Assembly: GCF_913063105.1 (NCBI RefSeq)
Contig: NZ_CAJXYQ010000002.1
Location: 186,001 to 250,000 of the forward strand
Reading direction: 5' to 3'
DNA: 64,000 nucleotides
DNA from: an uncultured Draconibacterium sp.
GTDB taxonomy: Bacteria > Bacteroidota > Bacteroidia > Bacteroidales > Prolixibacteraceae
A model generated the notes under the pieces. That model did not search any database. It was given only the letters and a program-made list of their open reading frames with translations, and was not told the origin of the DNA. Numbering within the stretch: the first letter of the stretch is position 1; each line of letters begins with the position of its first letter. The position numbers and the translations under genes are program-made. Shown here piece by piece: positions 45,521 to 54,046 of this stretch.

Positions 45521-45566
45521 CAAATGTGCCTGAATTTTTCAACACAGGTTGTAACATTTGATACAA
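45521..45566 (-). promoter_or_regulatory. CRP/FNR-like site and -7 box of the PepSY-TM gene
   Basis: TTGTAAC (45549-45555), 4 bases, then GATACAA (45560-45566) form a palindrome with one mismatch. On the minus strand a degenerate -7 box CACATTTG occupies 45528-45521. The palindrome centre is 36.5 bases from the far end of the box, exactly as upstream of nrfH. The geometry fits an activator near -41.5. Confidence 0.6.
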
Positions 45567-45628
45567 AAAAAGTAAACACGCTTGCTTAAACAAGTGGTTG
45601 GATTAGTTGGGGGATATTAAAGATTTAT

Positions 45629-45674
45629 AAAAAGGATGCCATTGCAACCTCCGGAAACAATAGCATCCTTTTTT
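45629..45674 (-). terminator. Terminator of the porin gene
   Basis: AAAGGATGC-CATTG (45631-45644) pairs with CAAT-A-GCATCCTTT (45658-45671), with one mismatch and a 13-base loop. Both strands have T-runs after the stem. It is 26 bases after the porin stop codon. Confidence 0.8.
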
Positions 45675-45699
45675 AAACCAGGAGTTCGGCAACTGTAAT

Positions 45700-46914
45700 T
45701 TATTTGATAAACGTTGGGTTTATTGCCAGCATTACATAGCCCCAATATTGGCTTGCCGAACTATCGCCACCTTTTAATAATTCCATCGATTCTCCTGCAA
45801 ACATACCCGACAGTCCGAAGGATATTTTGGCCATTGGATTTACAGTCCAGCCTAATGCCAGATCGATTTCTGTTCCCAGATATTTATCCGCATTGGCAGC
45901 AATTTCAGCTGCTGCTCCAAAATAATGCAAATGAGCATCAAAAGCCAGTTTGTTTTTGCTGTAGTTGTATTTCAGGTATAAATCGTTTAAACCAACCGAC
46001 CCGATATGGTTACCCACATAAAAATAATCCATAAAACCATTGAACTTATGGTTGGTGCCATACAATGGGGTAAACGATTTATAATCCGTATCATCATAAG
46101 CACTTCCCGATAGGTGTTCGAATCCGAGGGTGAAAGTTGCTAAGCTCGCTTCTGCCAGAAAGTTAAAAGCCGAAATTGATGCGCCGGAAACATGCTTGCC
46201 GGTTTGGTAATACAGGTTCGATACCAGTTGAATTGTTTTAATCCTGCCTTTAACATGTCCGCCCATCGTTTGACTGAATTTATTTTTTTGCTCGCCGTCT
46301 TCCATTGCCGGCACCCCGTTGTTCAGGAATAGCAGGCTTAAAGCTGCTTTTTCCCAGCTATTGTTAAACCAGATAAATTGCAGGTCTTTGTAGGCATCGG
46401 GGCCATTGTAGTCGCTGTTGGTTATATCACCATTTTCGTGGTGGGCAATTCCAAAATGAAGTTTAAGGTCTTTTTCGTATTTGAAAACCGCTATATCGTG
46501 CGATCGTGCCTGGTGAGCCCAGCCTACGTTACCAAAAATACGTGAGTCGTCATACACCAATTCCTGTCGGCCGGCTTTTAACGAAAATTCCTTGCTGAAA
46601 AGTATTTCGGCCCAGGCCTGATGTACCGAAACTGCATAATCTTCGTTGCTTACCAGTTGGGCCTGATTTCCCCACCGGCGTACATCCTGCAAAACCAGGC
46701 TGGTTTTTATAAATTCGTTTGAATAACCGGCATTTAAGCGTGTGCGTTGTGCGGTAATAGTTGAGGCGTCCTGATTCTCAGAAGCCAGGCTTTTGTATCC
46801 GTGACTCAATTCTGTGCGGGGCCTGAACTCGCCTGATAGCGTAAACTGCGCTTGTGCGAAGTGGGCAATACCCAGGCTAAATACCATCAATACGATGTAT
46901 TTTAATCTTGTCAT
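45700..46914 (-). CDS. Alginate-export-like outer-membrane porin
   Basis: A 404-residue exported protein with a signal peptide (to about residue 23, AHFAQAQ). The barrel opens with FTLSGEFRPRTELSHGY and continues with AQRTRLNAGY, VHQAWAEILFSKEFSLKAGRQELVYDDSRIFGNVGW and SHDIAVFKYE. This is the pattern of the Alginate_exp porin family. Such porins often carry small anionic solutes. It lies about 100 bases downstream of nrfA on the same strand, with a strong hairpin between, so it may share expression with nitrite reduction. The substrate is unknown. Confidence 0.8.
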   Translation of the reverse strand: MTRLKYIVLMVFSLGIAHFAQAQFTLSGEFRPRTELSHGYKSLASENQDASTITAQRTRLNAGYSNEFIKTSLVLQDVRRWGNQAQLVSNEDYAVSVHQAWAEILFSKEFSLKAGRQELVYDDSRIFGNVGWAHQARSHDIAVFKYEKDLKLHFGIAHHENGDITNSDYNGPDAYKDLQFIWFNNSWEKAALSLLFLNNGVPAMEDGEQKNKFSQTMGGHVKGRIKTIQLVSNLYYQTGKHVSGASISAFNFLAEASLATFTLGFEHLSGSAYDDTDYKSFTPLYGTNHKFNGFMDYFYVGNHIGSVGLNDLYLKYNYSKNKLAFDAHLHYFGAAAEIAANADKYLGTEIDLALGWTVNPMAKISFGLSGMFAGESMELLKGGDSSASQYWGYVMLAINPTFIK

Positions 46915-46964
46915 AATTGATAATTTGTGATGTTAAATTTAGAATTGGCAGTTGCTCATAATTA

Positions 46965-46999
46965 CCGGTTGACTGCCCTTGGTATCGGCAGTCAACCGG
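46965..46999 (-). other. Strong hairpin between nrfA and the porin gene
   Basis: A perfect 13-bp stem, CCGGTTGACTGCC (46965-46977) with GGCAGTCAACCGG (46987-46999), has a 9-base loop. On the minus strand TAATTATGAG follows, not a T-run. It may stabilise or process the nrfHA mRNA, or attenuate read-through, rather than terminate fully. Confidence 0.6.
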
Positions 47000-47014
47000 C
47001 TATTGAATAAGCAT

Positions 47015-48529
47015 TTACTTTGGGTTTGAAGCAACGATGTCGTAGCTTTTTTCGCGTTCTTTAGCTTGTTTTTCCCATTCCGGAATAACCGTTTTCAGGA
47101 ATTCCTGTTTCTCTGAATTGAGTTTTTTCATATCCAGTCCGATAAACTCCTGTGCTTTTGCTTTAGTTGAAATATCGGGGTAGGGTACCTCCTGGTTATG
47201 ACCAAGATCGGCAAGCAAGCGGGCAAGTTTTATGCGAGTTTCCTGCGCAATATCAATACCGGTAGAAATAACCCTGCTGGTTTCAACCGGCGAGTGGAAA
47301 GATCCTCCGTGGCTGGCAGCAGCATAATCCCAGCGCCATTGAGCGTGGCGTATTCCCTGAAGAATGTCTTTCATTTGTGCTTCATTGGCACCGAGGTCCC
47401 AGGCTTTTTTAGCCTCCACATGGGCGCGCACCACCAGTTCTTCCAACTTATCGCGGTTTTCAATAATTTTATCCTGTCGTTCATAAACATTGGCCATTAA
47501 AGTGCCGGCTTCTTCGCGGTGGCATACCTGACACGAATTGGCAATGTTGTTTAAGGGCGACTGCATTTTGTGGTCGGTAAATTTTTGTCCACCCTCGCTT
47601 TTGTAAGGCATGTGGCAATCGGCACACGAAACACCACGTTGAGCATGAATACCGGTCATGTATACTTCGTAGCCCGGGTGTTGCGCTTTTAACATCGGGG
47701 CTTTGCTTAAAGCATGAGTCCAGTCGGCAAATTCGAGTTTGTCGTAGTATTCTTCCATTGCCTCGGCCGAAAAGCCATTATCCCACGGAAAAGTGAGGTA
47801 GTTGGCGCCGGGTGCCGTTTCCTTGTTAAAATAATATTCAACATGACATTGCGCGCACACCAAACTACGCATTTCCTGGTGGCTGGCTTTATTAATGTCT
47901 TTTCCCATGCGCTCAAAGGCTTCAATAAGTGCAGGGCGTGTAATTCTCAGGTTCATGTTTTCAGCATCGTGGCAATCGCCGCAACCAATGGGGTTTACCA
48001 CCTCCGGTCCCAGTTCTGCCCATTTACCGGTATAAAATTGTGCTACCCCACGTTCGTTCATCAAACGTGGTACATCAGGGCTTTTACAGGTCATGCAGGT
48101 TGTTGGCATTGGCCCGTCATTAGGGCCTTTGGGAGCCCCGGTTCGTAGCGTATTTTGTAAGTCGGTAACTGCATAATAGTGCCCACGACCCTGGTTGTAG
48201 TCTTTTGCAAAACCATAACCTGCCCAAAGTACCACTAATCGGGGATCAACTTCAAGCATATCAATCATGGCATTGCCGTTGTATTTGGTTCTGAAAGAGG
48301 TATCAGCAGTAGCATAATACGATTGAAATTCGCGGGGGTAGTTCTCGCCCCAAACTTCGTTTCGCGGATCAAACTGATTGATTTTGTTCTTCGGAACATT
48401 TACATAAGCAGCTTCGGCACGTCGTTCCAGAATAGAAGAAGCCAGCAGGCCCAAAAGGAAAACTACGATTATGGTAGCAATAAAAATCCCCCAGTTAAGC
48501 AGCGGATGGCGTTTTGATTTTGTAGTCAT
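47015..48529 (-). CDS. nrfA: Cytochrome c nitrite reductase, catalytic subunit
   Basis: A 504-residue periplasmic pentaheme enzyme that reduces nitrite to ammonium with six electrons. The catalytic heme motif is the diagnostic CMTCK (145-149, Lys149 as axial ligand). Four CxxCH motifs follow: CGDCH (183-187), CAQCH (225-229), CADCH (302-306) and CQVCH (333-337). An N-terminal hydrophobic segment (about 13-32) acts as signal or anchor. It starts 12 bases after the nrfH stop, so nrfHA is an operon. The presence of NrfA suggests anaerobic respiration or nitrite/NO detoxification. Confidence 0.97.
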   Translation of the reverse strand: MTTKSKRHPLLNWGIFIATIIVVFLLGLLASSILERRAEAAYVNVPKNKINQFDPRNEVWGENYPREFQSYYATADTSFRTKYNGNAMIDMLEVDPRLVVLWAGYGFAKDYNQGRGHYYAVTDLQNTLRTGAPKGPNDGPMPTTCMTCKSPDVPRLMNERGVAQFYTGKWAELGPEVVNPIGCGDCHDAENMNLRITRPALIEAFERMGKDINKASHQEMRSLVCAQCHVEYYFNKETAPGANYLTFPWDNGFSAEAMEEYYDKLEFADWTHALSKAPMLKAQHPGYEVYMTGIHAQRGVSCADCHMPYKSEGGQKFTDHKMQSPLNNIANSCQVCHREEAGTLMANVYERQDKIIENRDKLEELVVRAHVEAKKAWDLGANEAQMKDILQGIRHAQWRWDYAAASHGGSFHSPVETSRVISTGIDIAQETRIKLARLLADLGHNQEVPYPDISTKAKAQEFIGLDMKKLNSEKQEFLKTVIPEWEKQAKEREKSYDIVASNPK

Positions 48530-48541
48530 AAGAATTGATAT

Positions 48542-49117
48542 TTAGTTATTTTTAATATACGTTTTTAACCAATCGGGAACCGGGCTGGAAGGCAGCGGCA
48601 CTTTGGCATTGGGAACACTCGACAGGCTGTTTACCCGGCCATGGGGTACTTCGCGGTGGCATTCCCAACAAGGGCGGTCTTGCATGTGTGCCGTGTGTGC
48701 TTCAACCGACGAGGCCAGCTTGGGGTCGGTAATTTGTTGCTGGTGGCAGCGAATGCAATTGTTGTGTACCACCTCTTTTCCCGCTTCATGAATAAAAATT
48801 ACCTGTGGTTCCATTCGTAGTGTAAACATTGTGGCATGTCTCAATCCATCCTTGGCTTTAAAATAATATTTGTTAAAAACATTATTGTGCGGAACATGGC
48901 AGTCGTTGCAATGGGCAACCTCGCGGTGCGAACTGTGGTTCCATGTTGCATATTGCGGTGCCATAATGTGGCAGTTGGTGCAGGTTTCAGGTTTGTCGGA
49001 TAAGTAAGAATGTGCTTTTGAAATGTACAGGATAAACACTACCAAGCCAACAAGAATGCTTAGTACAAGCAGCACCGGTAATCTCCATTTTTCGGGAGGA
49101 AGTAGTTTCTGCAGCAT
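48542..49117 (-). CDS. nrfH: Cytochrome c nitrite reductase, small membrane subunit
   Basis: A 191-residue NapC/NirT-family tetraheme quinol dehydrogenase. One membrane helix (about 13-34) anchors it. The CxxCH motifs are CTNCH (46-50), CNDCH (70-74), CIRCH (121-125) and CWECH (150-154). CTNCHIM keeps the Met typical of the first NrfH heme. It passes electrons from menaquinol to NrfA. A CRP/FNR-like palindrome lies upstream. Confidence 0.96.
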   Translation of the reverse strand: MLQKLLPPEKWRLPVLLVLSILVGLVVFILYISKAHSYLSDKPETCTNCHIMAPQYATWNHSSHREVAHCNDCHVPHNNVFNKYYFKAKDGLRHATMFTLRMEPQVIFIHEAGKEVVHNNCIRCHQQQITDPKLASSVEAHTAHMQDRPCWECHREVPHGRVNSLSSVPNAKVPLPSSPVPDWLKTYIKNN

Positions 49118-49145
49118 AGTTATAAATTCGGTTAATTATATAAAG

Positions 49146-49191
49146 CAAAGTTGATTTTACTTCTTACCAAATTTTGTAACAGATGTTACAT
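49146..49191 (-). promoter_or_regulatory. CRP/FNR-like site and -7 box of nrfHA
   Basis: A perfect TGTAAC (49175-49180) - AGAT - GTTACA (49185-49190) palindrome lies 57 bases before the nrfH start. On the minus strand a degenerate -7 box CAACTTTG occupies 49153-49146. Centre-to-box spacing is 36.5 bases, the same as at the PepSY-TM gene. The motif resembles CRP/FNR-superfamily sites such as those of HcpR-type regulators; the regulator is inferred. Confidence 0.65.
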
Positions 49192-49343
49192 TTTGAGCTT
49201 ATTTTTAAAATTGAAAGTGTTTTTTGTAATGATTTTAAATTAGCAGCTCTACTTTGTGTTTGACCTTGGTAAGTTGCACATCATAAGTGTTTTGCTGTGT
49301 TTTTTGTTGTTGTGTTATTTTCTGAAAAACATGACAATTCAGG

Positions 49344-49373
49344 TTGCATACTATTTTCAAATTTCTACTTTTG
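49344..49373 (+). promoter_or_regulatory. Promoter of iorAB
   Basis: TTG (49344-49346) and TACTTTTG (49366-49373) are separated by 19 bases, matching the Bacteroidota -33/-7 consensus. The start codon follows 23 bases later. Confidence 0.7.
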
Positions 49374-49396
49374 TTGGCTTCGAAAATTAAACCAAA

Positions 49397-51016
49397 ATGC
49401 AAAAGAATCTATTTTTAGGGGTTGAAGCCATTGCGCAGGGCGCAATTGATGGTGGCATATCAGGTGTTTATGCCTATCCGGGAACCCCATCAACCGAAAT
49501 TACCGAGTTTATCCAGGACAGCGAACTGGCCACTAAGAAAGGTATTCGTAGTAAATGGTCGGCAAACGAAAAAACAGCTTACGAAGCAGCGCTGGGGATG
49601 TCGTATGCCGGTAAACGCACCATGGTATGTATGAAACATGTGGGTTTAAATGTGGCTGCCGATGCTTTTATCAATTCTGCGATAACAGGTATTAACGGTG
49701 GTTTGGTACTTACCGTTGCCGACGATCCATCAATGCACTCGTCGCAAAACGAACAGGATTCGCGTTTCTACGGAAAGTTTGCTATGATTCCGGTTTTAGA
49801 ACCCAGCAACCAGCAGGAAGCGTACGATATGGTGCGCGAAGGTTTTGAACTTTCAGAACAGCTGGAGGTACCGGTTATGGTGCGTATTACTACCCGGTTG
49901 GCACACTCGCGGGCCGGCGTTGTGCGAAATACCGAACTGGAGCAAAACGCTTTACAATTACCCGGCGATCCGAGCCAGTTTGTACTGTTACCTGCCATTG
50001 CCCGGAAAAGATACAAGGGCCTGCTTGAAAAACAGGAACAGTTTGAGAAAGCCGCAAAAAAATCGGAATACAACCTGTATAAAAAAGGGGAGGATAAAAG
50101 TTTTGGGATAATTGCCTGTGGAATTGCCTACAATTATTTATTGGAAAATTACCCCGAGGATGATTGTCCGTACACTGTTTTTAAACTGGCACAGTACCCG
50201 GTTCCGCAGAAAATACTGGATAAAATGGCCAAAAACTGCGAAGAGGTGCTGGTGCTTGAAGAAGGTTATCCGGTTGTGGAAGAGCACATAAAAGCAGTTT
50301 TTAAGAAAGATATAAAAGTATCGGGGCGTTTAAGTGGCGCCTTGCCGCGCGATGGCGAACTAAATGCCGATTTGGTTGCCAAAGCTTTAGGGAAAGAAAC
50401 GCAGGTAGGTGCCGATGTTCCCGGGTTGGTTGTTAACCGCCCACCGGCCCTGTGCCAGGGATGCGGCCACCAGGATATGTACAAAGCCTTAAACGAATCG
50501 TTGGACAAGTACACCAAAGGTCGCGTATTTTCAGATATTGGCTGCTACACACTGGGCGCACTTCCGCCGTATAAAAGTATTTATTCGTGTGTTGATATGG
50601 GGGCCTCGGTAACCATGGCCAAAGGGGCGGCTGATGCGGGCTTGATTCCGGCAGTAGCGGTAATTGGCGACTCAACGTTTACGCACTCCGGAATAACCGG
50701 TTTGTTAGATGCCGTTAACGATGGATCAAATATTGTTGTGGTAATTTCTGATAACGAATCGGTATCGATGACCGGTGGTCAGGAATCGTCGGCATTAGGA
50801 AAAATTGAAAGTATTTGCACTGGTGTTGGGGTAGATCCGAAGCATATTCGTGTATTAACACCCTTAAAAAAATACCACGAACTGATGGTGCAAACTTTTG
50901 AAGAAGAGATTGCCTATGAAGGCGTTTCTGTAATTGTTTTCCGCAGAGAGTGTATACAGGCTGCGGCCAAACGTTTGCGCAAACAAAAGAAAATGAAGGA
51001 CAACCCCAATAAATAA
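49397..51016 (+). CDS. iorA: Indolepyruvate ferredoxin oxidoreductase, alpha subunit
   Basis: A 539-residue thiamine-diphosphate enzyme subunit. It oxidatively decarboxylates arylpyruvates, made from aromatic amino acids, to aryl-acetyl-CoA and reduces ferredoxin. The pyrimidine-binding half begins FLGVEAIAQGAIDGGISGVYAYPGTPSTEI. The TPP/Mg half has PALCQGCGHQDMY, DIGCYTLG and IGDSTFTHSGITGLLDAV. The C-terminus ends at RRECIQAAAKRLRKQKK and lacks the 2[4Fe-4S] ferredoxin domain found in archaeal IorA (about 620-650 residues). It must therefore use separate electron carriers. The beta subunit follows after 6 bases. Confidence 0.9.
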   Translation: MQKNLFLGVEAIAQGAIDGGISGVYAYPGTPSTEITEFIQDSELATKKGIRSKWSANEKTAYEAALGMSYAGKRTMVCMKHVGLNVAADAFINSAITGINGGLVLTVADDPSMHSSQNEQDSRFYGKFAMIPVLEPSNQQEAYDMVREGFELSEQLEVPVMVRITTRLAHSRAGVVRNTELEQNALQLPGDPSQFVLLPAIARKRYKGLLEKQEQFEKAAKKSEYNLYKKGEDKSFGIIACGIAYNYLLENYPEDDCPYTVFKLAQYPVPQKILDKMAKNCEEVLVLEEGYPVVEEHIKAVFKKDIKVSGRLSGALPRDGELNADLVAKALGKETQVGADVPGLVVNRPPALCQGCGHQDMYKALNESLDKYTKGRVFSDIGCYTLGALPPYKSIYSCVDMGASVTMAKGAADAGLIPAVAVIGDSTFTHSGITGLLDAVNDGSNIVVVISDNESVSMTGGQESSALGKIESICTGVGVDPKHIRVLTPLKKYHELMVQTFEEEIAYEGVSVIVFRRECIQAAAKRLRKQKKMKDNPNK

Positions 51017-51022
51017 GAAAAA

Positions 51023-51604
51023 ATGAAGACAGATATTATATTAGCCGGAGTTGGCGGACAGGGTATCCTTTCCATCGCATCGATTATTGGCGATGCAGCC
51101 ATAAATGAAAATTTATACTTAAAACAAGCTGAAACACATGGAATGAGTCAGCGGGGTGGGGCGGTAGTATCGCACCTGCGAATTGCCGATACCGAAATTG
51201 CTGCCGATTTAATTCCAATGGGTAAAGCCGACCTGATTCTTTCGGTTGAACCCATGGAGGCCTTGCGCTATTTGCCATTCCTATCGCCCAAAGGCTATGT
51301 GGTAACCAATACCACACCGTTTATAAATATTCCGAATTACCCGGAGTTAAACGAAATTTTGGCAGAAATAGAAAAGCAGCCACGGTTTGTGGCGATTGAT
51401 GCCGACAAAATTGCCGCAGAAATTGGCAATAAACGTGCTTCGAATGTAGTGATGCTGGGAGCAGCTACTCCTTTTATCGATATTGAACCGGAAAAGATTG
51501 AAGCCGGCATCGAACATATTTTCTGTAAAAAAGGCGAGGCAGTTGTTGAAATGAACCTTAAAGCCTTTCAGGCAGGCCGATCTTTTGCCCTCGAAAATAA
51601 ATAA
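51023..51604 (+). CDS. iorB: Indolepyruvate ferredoxin oxidoreductase, beta subunit
   Basis: A 193-residue gamma-domain subunit of the 2-oxoacid:ferredoxin oxidoreductase family. Marks are LAGVGGQGILSIASIIGDAA at the start, the QAETHGMSQRGGAVVSHLRI segment and VMLGAATPF. It partners IorA for the arylpyruvate reaction. The genes are 6 bases apart and share a promoter and terminator. Confidence 0.9.
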   Translation: MKTDIILAGVGGQGILSIASIIGDAAINENLYLKQAETHGMSQRGGAVVSHLRIADTEIAADLIPMGKADLILSVEPMEALRYLPFLSPKGYVVTNTTPFINIPNYPELNEILAEIEKQPRFVAIDADKIAAEIGNKRASNVVMLGAATPFIDIEPEKIEAGIEHIFCKKGEAVVEMNLKAFQAGRSFALENK

Positions 51605-51626
51605 GGTAAGCGATGACGAAAAATAT

Positions 51627-51664
51627 AACCCGCTCCGTTTAGTACGCGAGCGGGTTTCTTTTTT
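51627..51664 (+). terminator. Terminator of iorAB
   Basis: A perfect 9-bp stem, AACCCGCTC (51627-51635) with GAGCGGGTT (51648-51656), is followed by TCTTTTTT. Confidence 0.85.
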
Positions 51665-51667
51665 CAA

Positions 51668-53107
51668 TTATTTATAGCTTGTTTGTTGCTGCATTTTTTT
51701 CCGTAAAACAGGCAGTAGTTCTGTAACAATGCCTTCATTTTTGCTGGCAATGTTTTTTGTTTCGGCTTCGGGTGTTGTATGGTCATAAAGTTCAATCGAT
51801 TGGTCTTTTTCCTTATAAATTAAGCGGTATTGGTCGGTTCTTAAGGTGTACCTTCCATTTAGGTAAGCAAATGCCTCACGTTTGTCAGGCGTGTCGTTTT
51901 CAATAAGCGTTTCAAGCGATTTTCCGTGCACAAAACCGGGTTTTTCAATGCCCGTTAAATCACACAAGGTTGGGAAAATATCGGCCGTTTCAACTATAAC
52001 CTTTCTGTTGCCGGCATTGCCCGATTCAGGATTATAAATAATAAGCGGCGAGTGCAGGGCTTCTTCAAATAAACTATGTTTGCCCCAAATGGCATGTTCG
52101 CCCAGGTGCCAGCCATGGTCGCCCCACAGCACAACAATGGTGTTTTTGTCGGCCCCGCTTTCTTTCAGCGCATCTAAAATCATTCCTACATGGTGGTCGG
52201 CATAACTTACACAGGCAGCATAATGCCTGCGTACTTCATCGGCAAATTTCAGATCTTCTCGCGGGTCTTTTCCCCATCGCTTGTATTTCATAAACTCGCC
52301 CGAAGCATGCCATGTGGTGTTGCCTTCAGGTTTTTCCGGGTGCTGAATAGCCGGTAATTCCACATCTTTATAGTAACTCATATACCGGGCAGGTGCCCCA
52401 AAAGGCAAATGGGGTTTAATTAAGCCAATGGCCAGAAAAAATGGTGCTTCCTGCTTGGCCAGTTCCTGCAATTGTTTTATTCCCTGTTGGGCAATAAGTC
52501 CGTCGGGGTAAATGGTGTCGGGGCCTTTGGTACTCTGAAAAAGGGCCATTTCCGAGGCATTTTCCCGTATCTCGCCGTGTGCCAAACCGTGCATGGCTCC
52601 ACGGGGGTGTTGCCATTCGCCTACAGGCATCAGGTGTTTATCCCAGCCACCGGGTACTTCAATTTTTGTCGAATCATTCCAGTCGGCACCTCCCCGGCCT
52701 CCCGGATGATGCGATACTTTACCAACCGATACAGTAGTGTAGCCGCCGGCTTTAAACCATTCGGGCATCGAAGGTGTAATGTTCAGCGTGTTGTTAGCTA
52801 AGTTTTCAGCACGAAGAAAAAGTGCATCGTTGCCAGCTGGGCCATAAGTGCCGGTTAACAGCGTGTAACGCGATGGGCCGCAACTTGGAGCATTTACATA
52901 GTGTTGCTGAAAACAAACGCCTTTGGCAGCCAGGGCATCAATATTTGGCGAGTGAATGTAGTCGGCACCAAACGACTTTAGTTCAGGGCGTAAATCATCG
53001 ATACACAGCAAAAGAATGTTGGGATGCTTGCTTTGTTCTTCTTTTTTTGTACACGACAGTGTTACCACAAAAATAATTAGTAGAATCAGGTTGAATTGGT
53101 TTTTCAT
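51668..53107 (-). CDS. S1-family sulfatase lipoprotein
   Basis: A 479-residue exported sulfatase. The lipobox region is VVTLSC (Cys19). The catalytic motif is CGPSR (Cys76-Arg80), where the Cys is converted to formylglycine by an anaerobic or aerobic maturase encoded elsewhere. Metal ligands include Asp37-Asp38 (CIDDLRPEL) and the late [23 protein letters not shown]. The layout is closest to the iduronate-2-sulfatase-like subgroup, but the GH2 neighbour suggests a galactoside-type sulfate ester. Last gene of the minus-strand catabolic operon, 107 bases after the isomerase gene. Confidence 0.9.
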   Translation of the reverse strand: MKNQFNLILLIIFVVTLSCTKKEEQSKHPNILLLCIDDLRPELKSFGADYIHSPNIDALAAKGVCFQQHYVNAPSCGPSRYTLLTGTYGPAGNDALFLRAENLANNTLNITPSMPEWFKAGGYTTVSVGKVSHHPGGRGGADWNDSTKIEVPGGWDKHLMPVGEWQHPRGAMHGLAHGEIRENASEMALFQSTKGPDTIYPDGLIAQQGIKQLQELAKQEAPFFLAIGLIKPHLPFGAPARYMSYYKDVELPAIQHPEKPEGNTTWHASGEFMKYKRWGKDPREDLKFADEVRRHYAACVSYADHHVGMILDALKESGADKNTIVVLWGDHGWHLGEHAIWGKHSLFEEALHSPLIIYNPESGNAGNRKVIVETADIFPTLCDLTGIEKPGFVHGKSLETLIENDTPDKREAFAYLNGRYTLRTDQYRLIYKEKDQSIELYDHTTPEAETKNIASKNEGIVTELLPVLRKKMQQQTSYK

Positions 53108-53214
53108 TTTTATTCAGGCTTTTAAAGCCGGAAGATAGTTAAAAACGTAAAACCAAAGAATTGAAAAACTTAATTTTTAGTTTGTTGCAAGTAGTCTTTA
53201 TGTATGATTGAATA

Positions 53215-54033
53215 TCAGCAGATGAGTTTTGATTTTAGGAATTCCATCATTTTTACGTTGGTGTCCCACTGGTCAACGGTTTCTTTTTTTGTGTAAGGTA
53301 ACTGTTGAATGTACGGAAAAGGCCCAAATTCCGGACAGATAAAAAACTCCTTTTCATTTCTTAATTTAGCTAAGTCGATAATTTTTTGCCACCACTGCAC
53401 AAAACGCTCCAGGTGGTATTGCCACTCGGGAGCAAAGGGATCGTTTACCTGGGCACTTTGGTCGAAACCAACCCGGGCATGGATGTACCGGCAATGGGGC
53501 AGGAGTTTTTCCAGCGCTTGTTCCTGATCTTCCAATAAACTTTCGGAAACGGCACAGAAATGCGAAAAATCGGCATTAAATTTTAACTCCGGAAATTTAT
53601 CGATATACCGGAGCGAAGTGGCCAGCTGAAAATTAAACCTGCCACGGTGTGTTTCGTGTACAATGTTTATACCCGAAGATTGACTGAGTTGAAAACAGGT
53701 TTCAATCAAACTGCAATTTTCGGCAAACGAGAAAAAATCTTTACCCGTATGGGCGTTTATAAATTGGGGTTTTAATGCTACCAAACGCTTCAGTTTTTGC
53801 AGCATACGCTGTCGGTATTGCTCAAACGTTTCGGTGGCCGGAGGAAGCCATTGCTGACCAATAAAATCACAGGCTGTTTCAGCAAGGGCTTCCTTTAATT
53901 CAATATCAAAATTTGTGTCATCCGGCAGGTTTATTTCAACACCGTCGTATCCGGCACGAAGTGCTTTTGAAATAAATTGTTTTGCCGAAAGATGGCTACT
54001 ACCCCAATACGGGCAAAGATATTTTACTTGCAT
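53215..54033 (-). CDS. Sugar-phosphate isomerase/epimerase-like TIM barrel
   Basis: A 272-residue protein of the xylose-isomerase-like TIM-barrel superfamily (AP_endonuc_2). Supporting segments are GYDGVEINLPDDTNFD, FINAHTGKDFFSFAEN, INIVHETHRGRFNF, LKFNADFSHFCAVSES, CRYIHARVGFDQSAQ and FFICPEFGPFPYIQ. These give His, Glu and Asp metal ligands. An ATG 11 codons upstream would overlap the preceding gene; 54033 is preferred. It probably isomerises or epimerises a sugar released by the neighbouring enzymes. Confidence 0.75.
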   Translation of the reverse strand: MQVKYLCPYWGSSHLSAKQFISKALRAGYDGVEINLPDDTNFDIELKEALAETACDFIGQQWLPPATETFEQYRQRMLQKLKRLVALKPQFINAHTGKDFFSFAENCSLIETCFQLSQSSGINIVHETHRGRFNFQLATSLRYIDKFPELKFNADFSHFCAVSESLLEDQEQALEKLLPHCRYIHARVGFDQSAQVNDPFAPEWQYHLERFVQWWQKIIDLAKLRNEKEFFICPEFGPFPYIQQLPYTKKETVDQWDTNVKMMEFLKSKLIC

Positions 54034-54046
54034 TGTTCTTTTTTTG

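Noticed and set aside
53108-53130. GGCTTT-T-AAAGCC palindrome before the sulfatase gene
   Set aside because: Too short a loop to form a hairpin and no T-run; no clear regulatory match.
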